From Pleionea sp. CnH1-48 (lineage in GTDB: Bacteria; Pseudomonadota; Gammaproteobacteria; Enterobacterales; Kangiellaceae): a stretch of DNA of 64,000 nt. Shown here piece after piece: positions 40,990 through 49,550 of the stretch. The notes under the pieces were generated by a model. That model saw only the letters and a program-made list of their open reading frames with translations, had not been told where the DNA came from and did not search any database. Positions within the stretch are counted from its first letter, which is position 1. The number at the start of each line of letters is the position of its first letter. The position numbers and the translations under genes are program-made. The DNA lies in contig NZ_JAMXSB010000008.1 in assembly GCF_024124665.1 (NCBI RefSeq), positions 186,001-250,000 on the forward strand, read 5' to 3'.

Positions 40990-41745
40990 GTGAAAAAACT
41001 TACCATTGCTTTGTTATCAGCCGCTATTTTGAGCGCTTGCAGTGACAACAAAGAAGCAGCACCAGCACAAGAGGCTCCTGCCAAAGAGCAAGCAACTCAA
41101 GCACCAAGCCAACCGGCAAAAGACGCTCATGGCCATAATCATGAAGGCCAGCACGATCACAAACATGATCATGCTCACGATCACGCAGCCTCAGCGCCTT
41201 CGATGCAACTCTACGAAGAAGTAGAGCCTCAGGATGCCTGCGAAGCACCTATCGTTATCGAATTTTTCGCTTACCAATGCCCACACTGTAATACTTTGGA
41301 AGACTACCTGAAAAAATGGGAAAAACCAGAAGGCGTTATCTTCAAATTGGTACCTACCGACTTAGGTCGCAAAGAGTTCTTTCCATTCATTCTGGTTCAT
41401 GTTGCAGCAGAAAAGTTAGGCATTATCGATACGGTAAAAACTGCTTTGTTTAATCGCATCCATAAAGAACAAAAAATGATCCAGAGCCAAGAAGATGCGA
41501 TTCAAATTCTCGTTGAAGCAGGCGCTAAAAAAGAAGCTGCCGAAGCTGTACTTAAAGACGAAGAATATCTGAAAACATCGATAGAAAGTAACTATGAGTT
41601 GCTGAGAAAATACAAAATTACGGGTGTGCCTGATTTACTGGTCAACTACCAATACAAAACTAGCCCAAGAACTGCAAAAGGCTACGACAACGTATTTCCG
41701 ACCATCAATAACTTGTTAAAAAATCCGCTTAAGTGCAAAAAATAA
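40990..41745 (+). CDS. DsbA-like thiol-disulfide lipoprotein with His-rich linker
   Basis: Periplasmic thioredoxin-fold protein anchored as a lipoprotein, 251 aa. The start is GTG 40990: TTGGAGA precedes it, and the product then begins MKKLTIALLSAAILSAC with a lipobox Cys. ATG 40975 is possible but lacks a ribosome site. A Ala/Gln/Pro-rich linker with a His-rich stretch (about residues 47-66, His at almost every other position) could bind metal. The catalytic motif CPHC sits in FFAYQCPHC, and the cis-Pro loop is TGVPDLLV. It is clearly paralogous to the gene at 48.8 kb. Followed by a strong terminator. Confidence 0.9.
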   Translation: MKKLTIALLSAAILSACSDNKEAAPAQEAPAKEQATQAPSQPAKDAHGHNHEGQHDHKHDHAHDHAASAPSMQLYEEVEPQDACEAPIVIEFFAYQCPHCNTLEDYLKKWEKPEGVIFKLVPTDLGRKEFFPFILVHVAAEKLGIIDTVKTALFNRIHKEQKMIQSQEDAIQILVEAGAKKEAAEAVLKDEEYLKTSIESNYELLRKYKITGVPDLLVNYQYKTSPRTAKGYDNVFPTINNLLKNPLKCKK

Positions 41746-41751
41746 GTGATA

Positions 41752-41789
41752 ACCGCTCCCTTACGAATAAGGGAGCGGTCTTTTATTTT
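41752..41789 (+). terminator. Intrinsic terminator of the DsbA-like lipoprotein gene
   Basis: A perfect 12-bp stem (41752-41763 with 41768-41779) and a CGAA tetraloop are followed by CTTTTATTTT. It lies between convergent genes and overlaps the end of the next one. Confidence 0.88.
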
Positions 41790-43044
41790 AAGGAAATGAA
41801 ATAACCTCAACTTCATCGTACTCAAACAGTCCATTGTTATCGACGATTTGCCAAATAATATAAGTTCCGCTGGTCACATCACCTCGTTCATTAAAGTCTA
41901 TAACACCGGACGCTCCGTTATAATCAATATCACCACCTGCCAAGATGACACTTTTTGCCGTTGCAAATTCGTTAGGATTAATGATCGTTGATGCAGAGCC
42001 ATTAGGATTAGATACGCTGCTGATCTCGCTAATGATTGCCGCACGAGTTTCTACACCTGCCTGTTGCATCGCTAATGCAATTAAATAAACCGCATCATAA
42101 GAGGATTCACCAAAAGGGCCAGGTGCAAATCCCCAAGTGTCACTAAAGCGACTGGCAAAAGCTTGATAGTTCTGAGTCGCTTGCGGAGGCACAGGAGCTG
42201 TGCCTTTCATTCCTTCAATAACCTGCGGAGCACCATTAGATAGTAGAAACTCGCCAAAATTGCCATCAACACCATACAAAGGAATATCCGTATGACCAGC
42301 GGATGCTAAATCACGGGTAAAATTAGCACCATCGGTAAAAAACGTCATAGTGACAATGGCAGGAGGAACACCATTCGCCAATAGCGCATTCACCTCATTT
42401 TCAAAACCAATTTCTTTAGTATCAGGATACGAAACCTGACTGAGAATCGAACCGCCTAACTGCTCGTATCGTGGCTTAAAAGCAGAAAATAAACCGTTAC
42501 CATAAGAATCATCTCGAAATATCACACTGACAGAAAAAATATTATCCGCCACCAAAAGATTCGCCAATATAAAGCCTTGAAATTCATCGGACGCTATAGT
42601 TCGCCATACCGTATTATTGTCATCAAGATCAGATATCTCTGGCGAGGTCGCAGAAGGAGAAATTAAAGGCATACCATCTGCAATAGTTTGGTTCTCTGCC
42701 GTATATAAAGTAACAGAACTCGCGGCCGCTCCAATGATAGCGACGACGCCCTGCTCACTTAATTGTTTTGCAGCCGCAGCTCCAGTTGGCCCATCCAAAC
42801 GAGAATCCTTAATCAACAGCTCCAACATTTTTCCGTTAACGCCACCCGTATCATTGATCTCTTTGATGGCTAATTGAGCTGAGTTTTTGCTGGTTAAACC
42901 AAAGCTGGCCAAGGCTCCTGTGGTCGGCAAAATCATGCCTATTTTTACGGAGTCGGGAGAAGGCACGACTTCGGGATCATCAACGCTCGTATTGCAGCCG
43001 GTGAATAAACTCACTAGAACACAAATCAACCATACTCTTTTCAT
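41788..43044 (-). CDS. LivK-type (Peripla_BP_6) substrate-binding lipoprotein, copy 1
   Basis: Periplasmic binding lipoprotein of 418 aa. The signal ends in the lipobox LFTGC. The mature protein shows the type I branched-chain amino-acid-binding pattern: KIGMILPTTGALASFG, KNSAQLAIKEIND.GG, VVAIIGAAASS, MPLISPSATSPE and ESSYDAVYLIALAM. There is no Cys in the mature chain beyond the lipid anchor. ATG 43044 is preceded by GGGGAG that overlaps the end of the upstream receptor gene. No ABC permease or ATPase gene is nearby, so the protein may work with the TonB receptor and not with a linked inner-membrane importer. Ligand unknown. Confidence 0.9.
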   Translation of the reverse strand: MKRVWLICVLVSLFTGCNTSVDDPEVVPSPDSVKIGMILPTTGALASFGLTSKNSAQLAIKEINDTGGVNGKMLELLIKDSRLDGPTGAAAAKQLSEQGVVAIIGAAASSVTLYTAENQTIADGMPLISPSATSPEISDLDDNNTVWRTIASDEFQGFILANLLVADNIFSVSVIFRDDSYGNGLFSAFKPRYEQLGGSILSQVSYPDTKEIGFENEVNALLANGVPPAIVTMTFFTDGANFTRDLASAGHTDIPLYGVDGNFGEFLLSNGAPQVIEGMKGTAPVPPQATQNYQAFASRFSDTWGFAPGPFGESSYDAVYLIALAMQQAGVETRAAIISEISSVSNPNGSASTIINPNEFATAKSVILAGGDIDYNGASGVIDFNERGDVTSGTYIIWQIVDNNGLFEYDEVEVISFP

Positions 43045-43055
43045 GTTCAGCTCCC

Positions 43056-45101
43056 CTAAAATCGAAACGAATAAGAGACAGAAAGGGTTCGTTCTCGGCC
43101 CGGAACATCAATCCCGGAAAACCCAGGTTGTTCATAGTCTTCGTCAAGTACATTCAACATTCGTAGTGACAGTGCATGCGAATTGAATTCATAAGAATAG
43201 ATGGCATCAAGCAGTGTATAAGGCTCCAACTGATAAGGTTCGCTGTCATTAAACTGGATATTCGAGCGAGTTGCCCGGCGTTCTGAAGCATAACGAGCAG
43301 ATATTCCCACAGAGCCATATTGAGGCATTTGCCATTGCCAACGAATTTGTGTTGATAATTTTGGGTACATATCACTTGGCGAAACCAAAACGCCCAATAT
43401 AGGATCAAGCACCGAATTTTCTGTATCTGTATAAGCAAAGTTGGCCGCTAGCGAATGGTTCTCATGAATTCGATAATGCACCTCACCTTCTGCACCATAT
43501 CCCGTCTGCGCACCTCTATTTTGCGGTTGACTGTTGTTTCCTACGGGTATTAGCTCAACTCGATTATCAATTTTATTATTATAGACATTGAGCACTAACT
43601 TCAGTGTTTCACTAACAGACCAGTTAAGCTCGATCTCAGAAGTTGATGCTTCCTCAGCCTGCAATAGCGGATTGCCGAAAATCTCTCCGGCATACAGAGG
43701 TTGAGCATATAACTGCATAGCCGCAGGCGCTTTAAACGATGTTCCATACAAAGCCTTAATAGATAGTTTGTCGGTGACAGAAAACACCAGTCCAGCTCGA
43801 TAGTTTGTCGACTCACCATAAATATTGTGGTCATCAACGCGCAGGTTTAAAGTCACCCCCATTGCTTCTGTGGCATAGGTCGTAAATTGAAGATAAGCGC
43901 CTTTGTTCTCAAACTTCTGCCTTCCTTGAGACTGGCTGACTAGAGTTTCTACCCCCGTTATCGAATCAACATTAAAAATTTCAATGAGCTCTTCGTTATT
44001 GTTGGTATTATCAAAACCGAAAATCAGAGAGGTATCTTCAGAAAAAGTATAAAGTCCTTCGATCATTATATCGTGGGCATCATAAGCAAATTTTCGTCGA
44101 GGAAAAGTCACAGCGGAGCCAAAATTTAAACGTTCATTAGACCCTGGCTCTCCCCAGGCATGAGCATAGGAAACTTTAAAGTTAAGTTGATCGCTATAAC
44201 GCCAAAGCGCATCAACACGAGCGGTTTCGGTTTCAAGTGATATACGATTATTGTGACTCAAGATACCGAAGTCGATAAACTCAGCAAACGTATCCAGAAC
44301 ACTTCGATGAAACATACCTTCAATGGTCCAAACGTCACTAAAAGAATGCTTAAGATCAAAATAAATATTTCTCGGTCTTGTGGTGTCATTTTGTGACACC
44401 AAATTATTGGCATTAACAAAGGTCGAGTACAGTGGTGATGTTGTTGGCAACTGATAACTGTTACGTTCTTCTTTACCAGCCATAAAAGCAGCATTCAAGC
44501 GAGTCTTCTCACCCACATAACCAAACCATCCCGATGTGGCCTGTTGACTATTCACACCATAGGAAACCTGAATATCTCCACTCCATAAATCCTCTGCTTT
44601 TCGTGTAATAATATTAACAACACCTAAAAAAGCATTCTCACCATACAAAGCCGATGCAGGACCACGCACCACCTCAATTTGTTCAACCGCTTCCATTGCA
44701 ATGAGTTCAGGCCCCAGAAAATTTGCTGAGTCAGAACGAAATGCTACAGACTGACCATTAATCATTACCTTGAGATTTCGACTATAAGCTCTCAATCCAC
44801 CGTTGCTACCCCTGACACCAAAATTAACACTCACAAAATCATCCACACCATAAAAGCCTGGAACTTGTTGCAAAGCGTCAGCAACGGAACGGTAATTCCA
44901 GTTTTTAATATCTTCTCGAGTGATGACAGAGATAACCGCAGGCGCTTCTGATTGCTTTTGCAGGCCTTTGGAGACGGTAGTTACCTGAATATTACGTAGT
45001 TCTTCAAGAGATTTATCAAAAAGCTCTTCTTCAGCATATAGGAAAAAGCTACTTAAAAGAAATATTGTTATGACTATTTCGGTGGTCTTAAATTTGCGCA
45101 C
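43056..45101 (-). CDS. TonB-dependent outer-membrane receptor, copy 1
   Basis: 22-stranded barrel type receptor with plug domain, 681 aa from GTG 45101 (GAAGG upstream, then a signal peptide ending near YA-EEE); a GTG 14 codons earlier is possible. The N-terminal signature SLEELRNIQVTTVSK may contain the TonB box. The plug has SEAPAVISVITREDI, QVPGFYGVDD, NFGVRGSNGG and VVRGPASALYGENAFLGVVNIITR. The C-terminus ends in aromatic SVSYSFRF, as barrel proteins do. It has no Cys. Its closest relative in the window is the receptor at 46.5-48.6 kb. It heads a two-gene unit with the binding lipoprotein 11 bases downstream. Substrate unknown. Confidence 0.92.
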   Translation of the reverse strand: MRKFKTTEIVITIFLLSSFFLYAEEELFDKSLEELRNIQVTTVSKGLQKQSEAPAVISVITREDIKNWNYRSVADALQQVPGFYGVDDFVSVNFGVRGSNGGLRAYSRNLKVMINGQSVAFRSDSANFLGPELIAMEAVEQIEVVRGPASALYGENAFLGVVNIITRKAEDLWSGDIQVSYGVNSQQATSGWFGYVGEKTRLNAAFMAGKEERNSYQLPTTSPLYSTFVNANNLVSQNDTTRPRNIYFDLKHSFSDVWTIEGMFHRSVLDTFAEFIDFGILSHNNRISLETETARVDALWRYSDQLNFKVSYAHAWGEPGSNERLNFGSAVTFPRRKFAYDAHDIMIEGLYTFSEDTSLIFGFDNTNNNEELIEIFNVDSITGVETLVSQSQGRQKFENKGAYLQFTTYATEAMGVTLNLRVDDHNIYGESTNYRAGLVFSVTDKLSIKALYGTSFKAPAAMQLYAQPLYAGEIFGNPLLQAEEASTSEIELNWSVSETLKLVLNVYNNKIDNRVELIPVGNNSQPQNRGAQTGYGAEGEVHYRIHENHSLAANFAYTDTENSVLDPILGVLVSPSDMYPKLSTQIRWQWQMPQYGSVGISARYASERRATRSNIQFNDSEPYQLEPYTLLDAIYSYEFNSHALSLRMLNVLDEDYEQPGFSGIDVPGRERTLSVSYSFRF

Positions 45102-45131
45102 CGTGCCTTCTCTTTTACCAAACTTATAAAA

Positions 45132-45159
45132 ATTATGGTACACAAAAGACCAATTTCAA
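45132..45159 (-). promoter_or_regulatory. Candidate promoter of receptor cassette 1
   Basis: On the minus strand, TTGAAA-N16-CATAAT has 5 of 6 consensus matches in each box, 30 bases before the GTG start. The same -10 and spacer length occur before cassette 2. Confidence 0.5.
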
Positions 45160-45178
45160 ACTCTTCGAACAATATTAA

Positions 45179-45209
45179 GATTGAAAAGCTCGATATAAGC
45201 TTTTCAATC
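45179..45209 (-). terminator. 12-bp hairpin between the two receptor cassettes
   Basis: A perfect 12-bp stem (45179-45190 with 45198-45209) and a 7-base loop are followed on the minus strand by TTAATATTG. It starts 35 bases after the copy 2 lipoprotein gene and probably separates the cassettes transcriptionally, although the T-run is weak. Confidence 0.6.
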
Positions 45210-45244
45210 CTGTTCACAGAAAAAAACATATCTGATTGAGAACA

Positions 45245-46504
45245 TCAGGGAATAGATATCACTTCCAGTTCAGCAAATTCCAAGTTACCAGAGTTGCTTT
45301 GAATTTGCCAAACAACATAGGTACCACTGGTTACGTCACCATTATTATCAAATCCAATTGCCCCTGATGCTCCTTCGTAGTCAATATCGCTTCCGGAACT
45401 TACGGCCGAAATAGCCGTTGCAAACTGATTCGGAGTAATAATAACAGCACTGGAACCATCAGGCCGAGAAACCGATTGCAAGTTATTAATAATCGACTCT
45501 TTAGTAGCAGCCCCACCTTGTAACATGGATAGAGCAATTAAATAGACAGCATCATAAGAAGACTCTCCAAATACGTCTGGCTCAAACCCAAATGTCGACT
45601 CAAAATTGTTAAAAAACGTTTGATAATTCGCAGTTTCTTTAGGAGGGACAGGCGCTGTACCTTTCATTCCCTCTAAAACTTGAGGCGCTCCATTATTAAT
45701 CAATGCAACCCCAAAATTACCATCAACGCCGTAAAGTTGGATATTATTTTGACCAGCAGCTACAAGGTCTCGGGTGAAATTACCGCCGTCAGTAAAGAAA
45801 GTAATAGCGACTATAGCTTCGGGTGTACCATTGGCAAGCAATGCCTGAATTTCGGCATTAAATCCGAACTCTTTAGAACCGGGATAGGATACCTCAGCGA
45901 GAACCGTTCCCCCCTGAGATTCAAAGCGCTGTTTGAATGCTGCAAACAACCCACTTCCATAAGGATCATCTCGAAAAAAACCACTCACCGTCGAAACATT
46001 ATCACTGATCAACAAATCTGCGAGAATCACTCCTTGAAAAGCGTCAGACGCGATGGTTCGCCAAACAGTATTATTATCATTTAATTCAGCGATTAGAGGC
46101 GAGGTTGAAAATGGGGATATCAATGGTATCCCATCGGCAATGGTTTGATTTTGAGAGGTAAAAAGTGTCACAGAACTGGCTGCTGCGCCTATGATTGCAA
46201 CAACCCCTAGATCTCTCAGCTCTTGTGCAGCGGCAACTCCTGTCGGTCCGTCAATTCTAGAATCCCTTATGATGAGCTCAATCTGCTGGCCTCCAATTCC
46301 ACCAGCATCATTAATTTCTTTTACAGCCAACTGTGCCGAGTTTCGACTGGTAAGTCCCAAACTCGCTAAAGAACCAGTGGTCGGAATAATCATCCCCACT
46401 TTAATTGAGTCACTCGACAAAGTACGACCGGATTCGTTTACATCCGTATCACATCCAGCAACGATTATGAGGCCACCAATAAGACATAACAACTTTTTGA
46501 ACAT
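45245..46504 (-). CDS. LivK-type substrate-binding lipoprotein, copy 2
   Basis: 419 aa from ATG 46504 (GAGGAG upstream, overlapping the end of the receptor gene); the frame is open five codons further. The lipobox is IVAGC. It is strongly similar to copy 1 along its whole length, for example KVGMIIPTTGSLASLG, NQTIADG.PLISP, NNTVWRTIASD and EGMKGTAPVPP. Again no Cys is present beyond the anchor and no transporter genes lie alongside. The pair plausibly arose by tandem duplication followed by divergence in ligand range. Confidence 0.9.
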   Translation of the reverse strand: MFKKLLCLIGGLIIVAGCDTDVNESGRTLSSDSIKVGMIIPTTGSLASLGLTSRNSAQLAVKEINDAGGIGGQQIELIIRDSRIDGPTGVAAAQELRDLGVVAIIGAAASSVTLFTSQNQTIADGIPLISPFSTSPLIAELNDNNTVWRTIASDAFQGVILADLLISDNVSTVSGFFRDDPYGSGLFAAFKQRFESQGGTVLAEVSYPGSKEFGFNAEIQALLANGTPEAIVAITFFTDGGNFTRDLVAAGQNNIQLYGVDGNFGVALINNGAPQVLEGMKGTAPVPPKETANYQTFFNNFESTFGFEPDVFGESSYDAVYLIALSMLQGGAATKESIINNLQSVSRPDGSSAVIITPNQFATAISAVSSGSDIDYEGASGAIGFDNNGDVTSGTYVVWQIQSNSGNLEFAELEVISIP

Positions 46505-46515
46505 GACATTTCTCC

Positions 46516-48564
46516 TCAAAAGCTGTAGGAATACGATGCGTAAACTTCTCGTTCACGTCCAGGCACATCAATTCCAGAGAAACCAGGGTCTTCATAGGAT
46601 TCATCCAGTATATTTTGAACTTTAATACCAAGTTGATGCTCTTCTAGTCGATAATTATATGAAGCATCTAGAACAAAATAAGCATCTAGCTGATAAGGCA
46701 TATCATTCGTTAATTGAATGTTAGAGCGTGTGGCACGTCGTTCAGAAATATAACGACCAGATAGACCAAAAGTATGTGCGGGACTGTGTAGCCATTGCCA
46801 ACGTATTTGAGAGGTTAGCTTCGGGTACATATCCGAAGCAGTTTTTATCGCTCCAAAAATAGGGTCATTAACAGTATTCTCAGTGTCTGTATATGAAAAA
46901 TTTCCGGCAAAAATATGGCTAGAAGAATAAACATACCTTAACTCGCCTTCGACTCCCCTACCTTTTTGATTCCCGACATTTTGCGGTTGATTATTGTTTC
47001 CAACAGGTACCAACTCTACTCTGTCTTCAATTTCATTATCATATGCATTTAATACAAGTCCCAGACTTTTAGTAATGGTCCAGTTCAATTCCACTTCAAA
47101 TGTAGAAGCGTCTTCTGCTCGCAAATTAGGGTTGCCGATAACTTCTCCAGCGTAGAGGGGCTGCGCGAACAACTGCATCGCTGCTGGCGCTTTAAAGGAA
47201 GTTCCGTAAAGTCCTTTAATCGACAGTTCGTCAGAGAATACATAAACTACACCCGCTCTGTAATTGGTAGAGGCACCATATATATTGTGATCATCTCTAC
47301 GTACGTTTAAAGTAATGCCCATAGAGTCAGTAGGATAAGAAACAAACTGCACATAAGTGCCTTTATTTTCAAAATTCTGTATACCTTGCTCAGCACTGAC
47401 TAAGGTTTCTTCTCCAGTATCAATAGCCACATTAAATATCTCTAACAGCTCTTCATCATTATCAGTGACATCATAACCAAAAGTAATAGAACCTTTTTCG
47501 GAAAAGCTATAACGTCCCTCTAGTGACCAATCATTAGCATCATACGAGAATTTTCTACGCGGAAAGGAAGTATCGGAACCAAAGCTTAACCGCTCATTGT
47601 CACTGGGATTACCCTCGGCTTTGGTCAACGAAACATTGAACTCCAAATTATCAGAAAATGCCCACCCACCTTTAACTCTGATGGTCTCAGATTCAATAGA
47701 TAGACGGTTTTCATGACTCAGGATCCCAAAATCCAAAAACTCAGCGTAAGAATCCAAAGTGCTCTGATGATACATAAATTCAAGATTCACTTGCTCACTA
47801 AACTGATGTTTCGTTTCTAGATAGATATTCTCTGGCTTTGATTTATCATTAACGGATTCAAGATTGTTAGCACCCAAATAAGAAGCATAAAGCGGTGATG
47901 TTGAAGGAAGTTGATTTCCATCTCGTTCATCATTTGCGGCAGAATAAGCAAAATTAAATTGAGTTTGCTCATTACTATATGCAACCCAACCAGATATAGC
48001 ACTATCAGCATCTTGATCTAACCGGAACTTAACATCACCATCCCAGTTTTCTGATGCCGAACGGGTGATTATATTAATGATCCCTAAAAACGCATTTTCT
48101 CCATATAGAGCAGAAGCAGGTCCTCTCACCACTTCAATCCTTTCTACCGCTTCCATCGATATCAATTCCTCCCCGAGATAGTTTGCGGAGTCTGAACGGA
48201 AAGCTATCGACTGTCCGTTAATCATCACTTTCAAGTTTCGGCTATAGGCTCGTAAGCCACCATTACTGCCTCGGACACCAAAGTTGACACTGACGTAATC
48301 GTCTACGCCATAAAACCCAGGTACTTGAACCAATGCGTCAGCGACCGATTTATATCCCCAATTATTAATATCACTTCGAGTAATAACAGAAACAACTGCT
48401 GGGGCTTCCGACTGTTTTTGGGCTTCCTTTGAAACAGAGGTTACTTTAATGTTAAGCAAGTCTTCTAAAGAAAGCTCTAAAAACTCTTCCTCTGCGATTA
48501 GGACATTTACATATAAGATGGGTGCAATAAGTACATATTTAGCGATCGACTTGACTCTATCCAT
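46516..48564 (-). CDS. TonB-dependent outer-membrane receptor, copy 2
   Basis: 682 aa with an N-terminal signal (cleavage near IA-EEE), the SLEDLLNIKVTSVSK segment and a plug nearly identical in pattern to copy 1 (NFGVRGSNGGLRAYSRN, VVRGPASALYGENAFLGIINIITR). The barrel ends in YASYSYSF. No Cys is present in the mature protein. ATG 48564 has only a weak ribosome site. It heads the second receptor-lipoprotein unit, with 11 bases to the lipoprotein start. Differences from copy 1 concentrate in the barrel and loop regions, in keeping with different ligands, though this was judged by eye. Confidence 0.92.
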   Translation of the reverse strand: MDRVKSIAKYVLIAPILYVNVLIAEEEFLELSLEDLLNIKVTSVSKEAQKQSEAPAVVSVITRSDINNWGYKSVADALVQVPGFYGVDDYVSVNFGVRGSNGGLRAYSRNLKVMINGQSIAFRSDSANYLGEELISMEAVERIEVVRGPASALYGENAFLGIINIITRSASENWDGDVKFRLDQDADSAISGWVAYSNEQTQFNFAYSAANDERDGNQLPSTSPLYASYLGANNLESVNDKSKPENIYLETKHQFSEQVNLEFMYHQSTLDSYAEFLDFGILSHENRLSIESETIRVKGGWAFSDNLEFNVSLTKAEGNPSDNERLSFGSDTSFPRRKFSYDANDWSLEGRYSFSEKGSITFGYDVTDNDEELLEIFNVAIDTGEETLVSAEQGIQNFENKGTYVQFVSYPTDSMGITLNVRRDDHNIYGASTNYRAGVVYVFSDELSIKGLYGTSFKAPAAMQLFAQPLYAGEVIGNPNLRAEDASTFEVELNWTITKSLGLVLNAYDNEIEDRVELVPVGNNNQPQNVGNQKGRGVEGELRYVYSSSHIFAGNFSYTDTENTVNDPIFGAIKTASDMYPKLTSQIRWQWLHSPAHTFGLSGRYISERRATRSNIQLTNDMPYQLDAYFVLDASYNYRLEEHQLGIKVQNILDESYEDPGFSGIDVPGREREVYASYSYSF

Positions 48565-48595
48565 TTTATTTACCGATCAATCAATAAGTGGATAA

Positions 48596-48623
48596 ATTAT
48601 GGCATAAACTAACTAGTTAGCAA
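48596..48623 (-). promoter_or_regulatory. Candidate promoter of receptor cassette 2 with overlapping palindrome
   Basis: On the minus strand, TTGCTA-N16-CATAAT lies 31 bases before the receptor start. The perfect 12-bp palindrome CTAACTAGTTAG (48609-48620) covers the inner half of the -35 box and much of the spacer and may be an operator. Confidence 0.45.
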
Positions 48624-48746
48624 CTAACTCAAACTCTGACAATGTACGAGCCAACAATTGTTCATATGAATATGAAATTATCATTTAAGCCTAGATTTAC
48701 AGGTTGCTCTATACCGTTGAGATTCAGAAAACACCCGGTGGGTTAA

Positions 48747-48768
48747 AATCATGATGACAATCATGATT
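48747..48768. repeat. 22-bp inverted repeat in the cassette 2 / DsbA-like divergent region
   Basis: AATCATGAT-GACA-ATCATGATT is a perfect 9-4-9 inverted repeat, 68 bases before the start of the DsbA-like gene. It could be an operator for the plus-strand gene. It does not match the Fur box. Confidence 0.55.
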
Positions 48769-48835
48769 CTATATTTTAACTTATTGCTCTTATATTCAAA
48801 GTAGTTATGTAATCACTCCTTTAGAGGTTTAAATA

Positions 48836-49528
48836 TTGAAATTCTCTCCATTTCGACTCATAGCGATTATCAGCACAATACTCATATCTTCGTGTGATTC
48901 ACACTCTAATCACTCAGGCCCAGAAAAAGATACATCTGAAAATATTTCTAAATTAGGCATACCTGATAATAGGTACGAAAGTATCTCTCCAAAAGATTCT
49001 TGCACGCAACCTATCGTCATAGAGTTCTTTGCCTACCAATGCCCTCATTGCTATACATTGGAAGACCATATCGAAAAGTGGTCCCCACCTAAAGGCGTAA
49101 CCTTCAAACAGGTGCCAACGGATCTGGGGGATAAAAATTTTCGGCCATTTGTCTATGTCCATGTATTGGCAGAAAAGCTCGGCATACTTGATAAAGTTAA
49201 GCCACTTTTATTCGAGCGCATTCATCAACATAAAAAAGGCATTAACAGTCCACAGGAAGTAGGTGAGATATTATTGGCAGCGGGTTCAACGGCTCAAGCT
49301 GTAGAAGATGTTCTGAAAGATGAAGCTGATATTCAAGCGCGCTTGAACAATCACTTTAATTTATTAATGCGCTACAAGATTACTACGGTTCCCGATCTGC
49401 TGGTTAACTATCAGTACCGTACAAGCCCTTCTCAAACAGAAGGATATGACAAGGTATTTCCAACAGTAGAGCAACTGCTTAAGCTGCCAGCAAACTGCCT
49501 CGAAAAAACGCCCACAAAACCTCAGTGA
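48836..49528 (+). CDS. DsbA-like thiol-disulfide lipoprotein, second copy
   Basis: 230 aa. The start is TTG 48836, preceded by AGAGG, giving a signal ending in the lipobox ISSC. It is a clear paralogue of the gene at 41 kb: shared EFFAYQCPHC, FK.VPTDLG, LLVNYQY and GYD.VFPT segments. It lacks the His-rich linker. The CPHC active site and cis-Pro (TTVPDLL) are intact. It is likely an exported disulfide oxidase or reductase. It is divergent from receptor cassette 2, whose proteins have no cysteine pairs, so its substrates must lie elsewhere. Confidence 0.88.
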   Translation: MKFSPFRLIAIISTILISSCDSHSNHSGPEKDTSENISKLGIPDNRYESISPKDSCTQPIVIEFFAYQCPHCYTLEDHIEKWSPPKGVTFKQVPTDLGDKNFRPFVYVHVLAEKLGILDKVKPLLFERIHQHKKGINSPQEVGEILLAAGSTAQAVEDVLKDEADIQARLNNHFNLLMRYKITTVPDLLVNYQYRTSPSQTEGYDKVFPTVEQLLKLPANCLEKTPTKPQ

Positions 49529-49550
49529 GGCTTTGTGGGATATTTCTTTC
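49503..49550. terminator. Bidirectional terminator between the DsbA-like gene and the propeller gene
   Basis: CCCACAAA/TTTGTGGG plus inner CCTC/GAGG pairing (49511-49539) contains the stop codon of the plus-strand gene. It is followed by ATATTTCTTTCT on the plus strand and by a T6 run on the minus strand, so it can serve both convergent genes. Confidence 0.75.
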
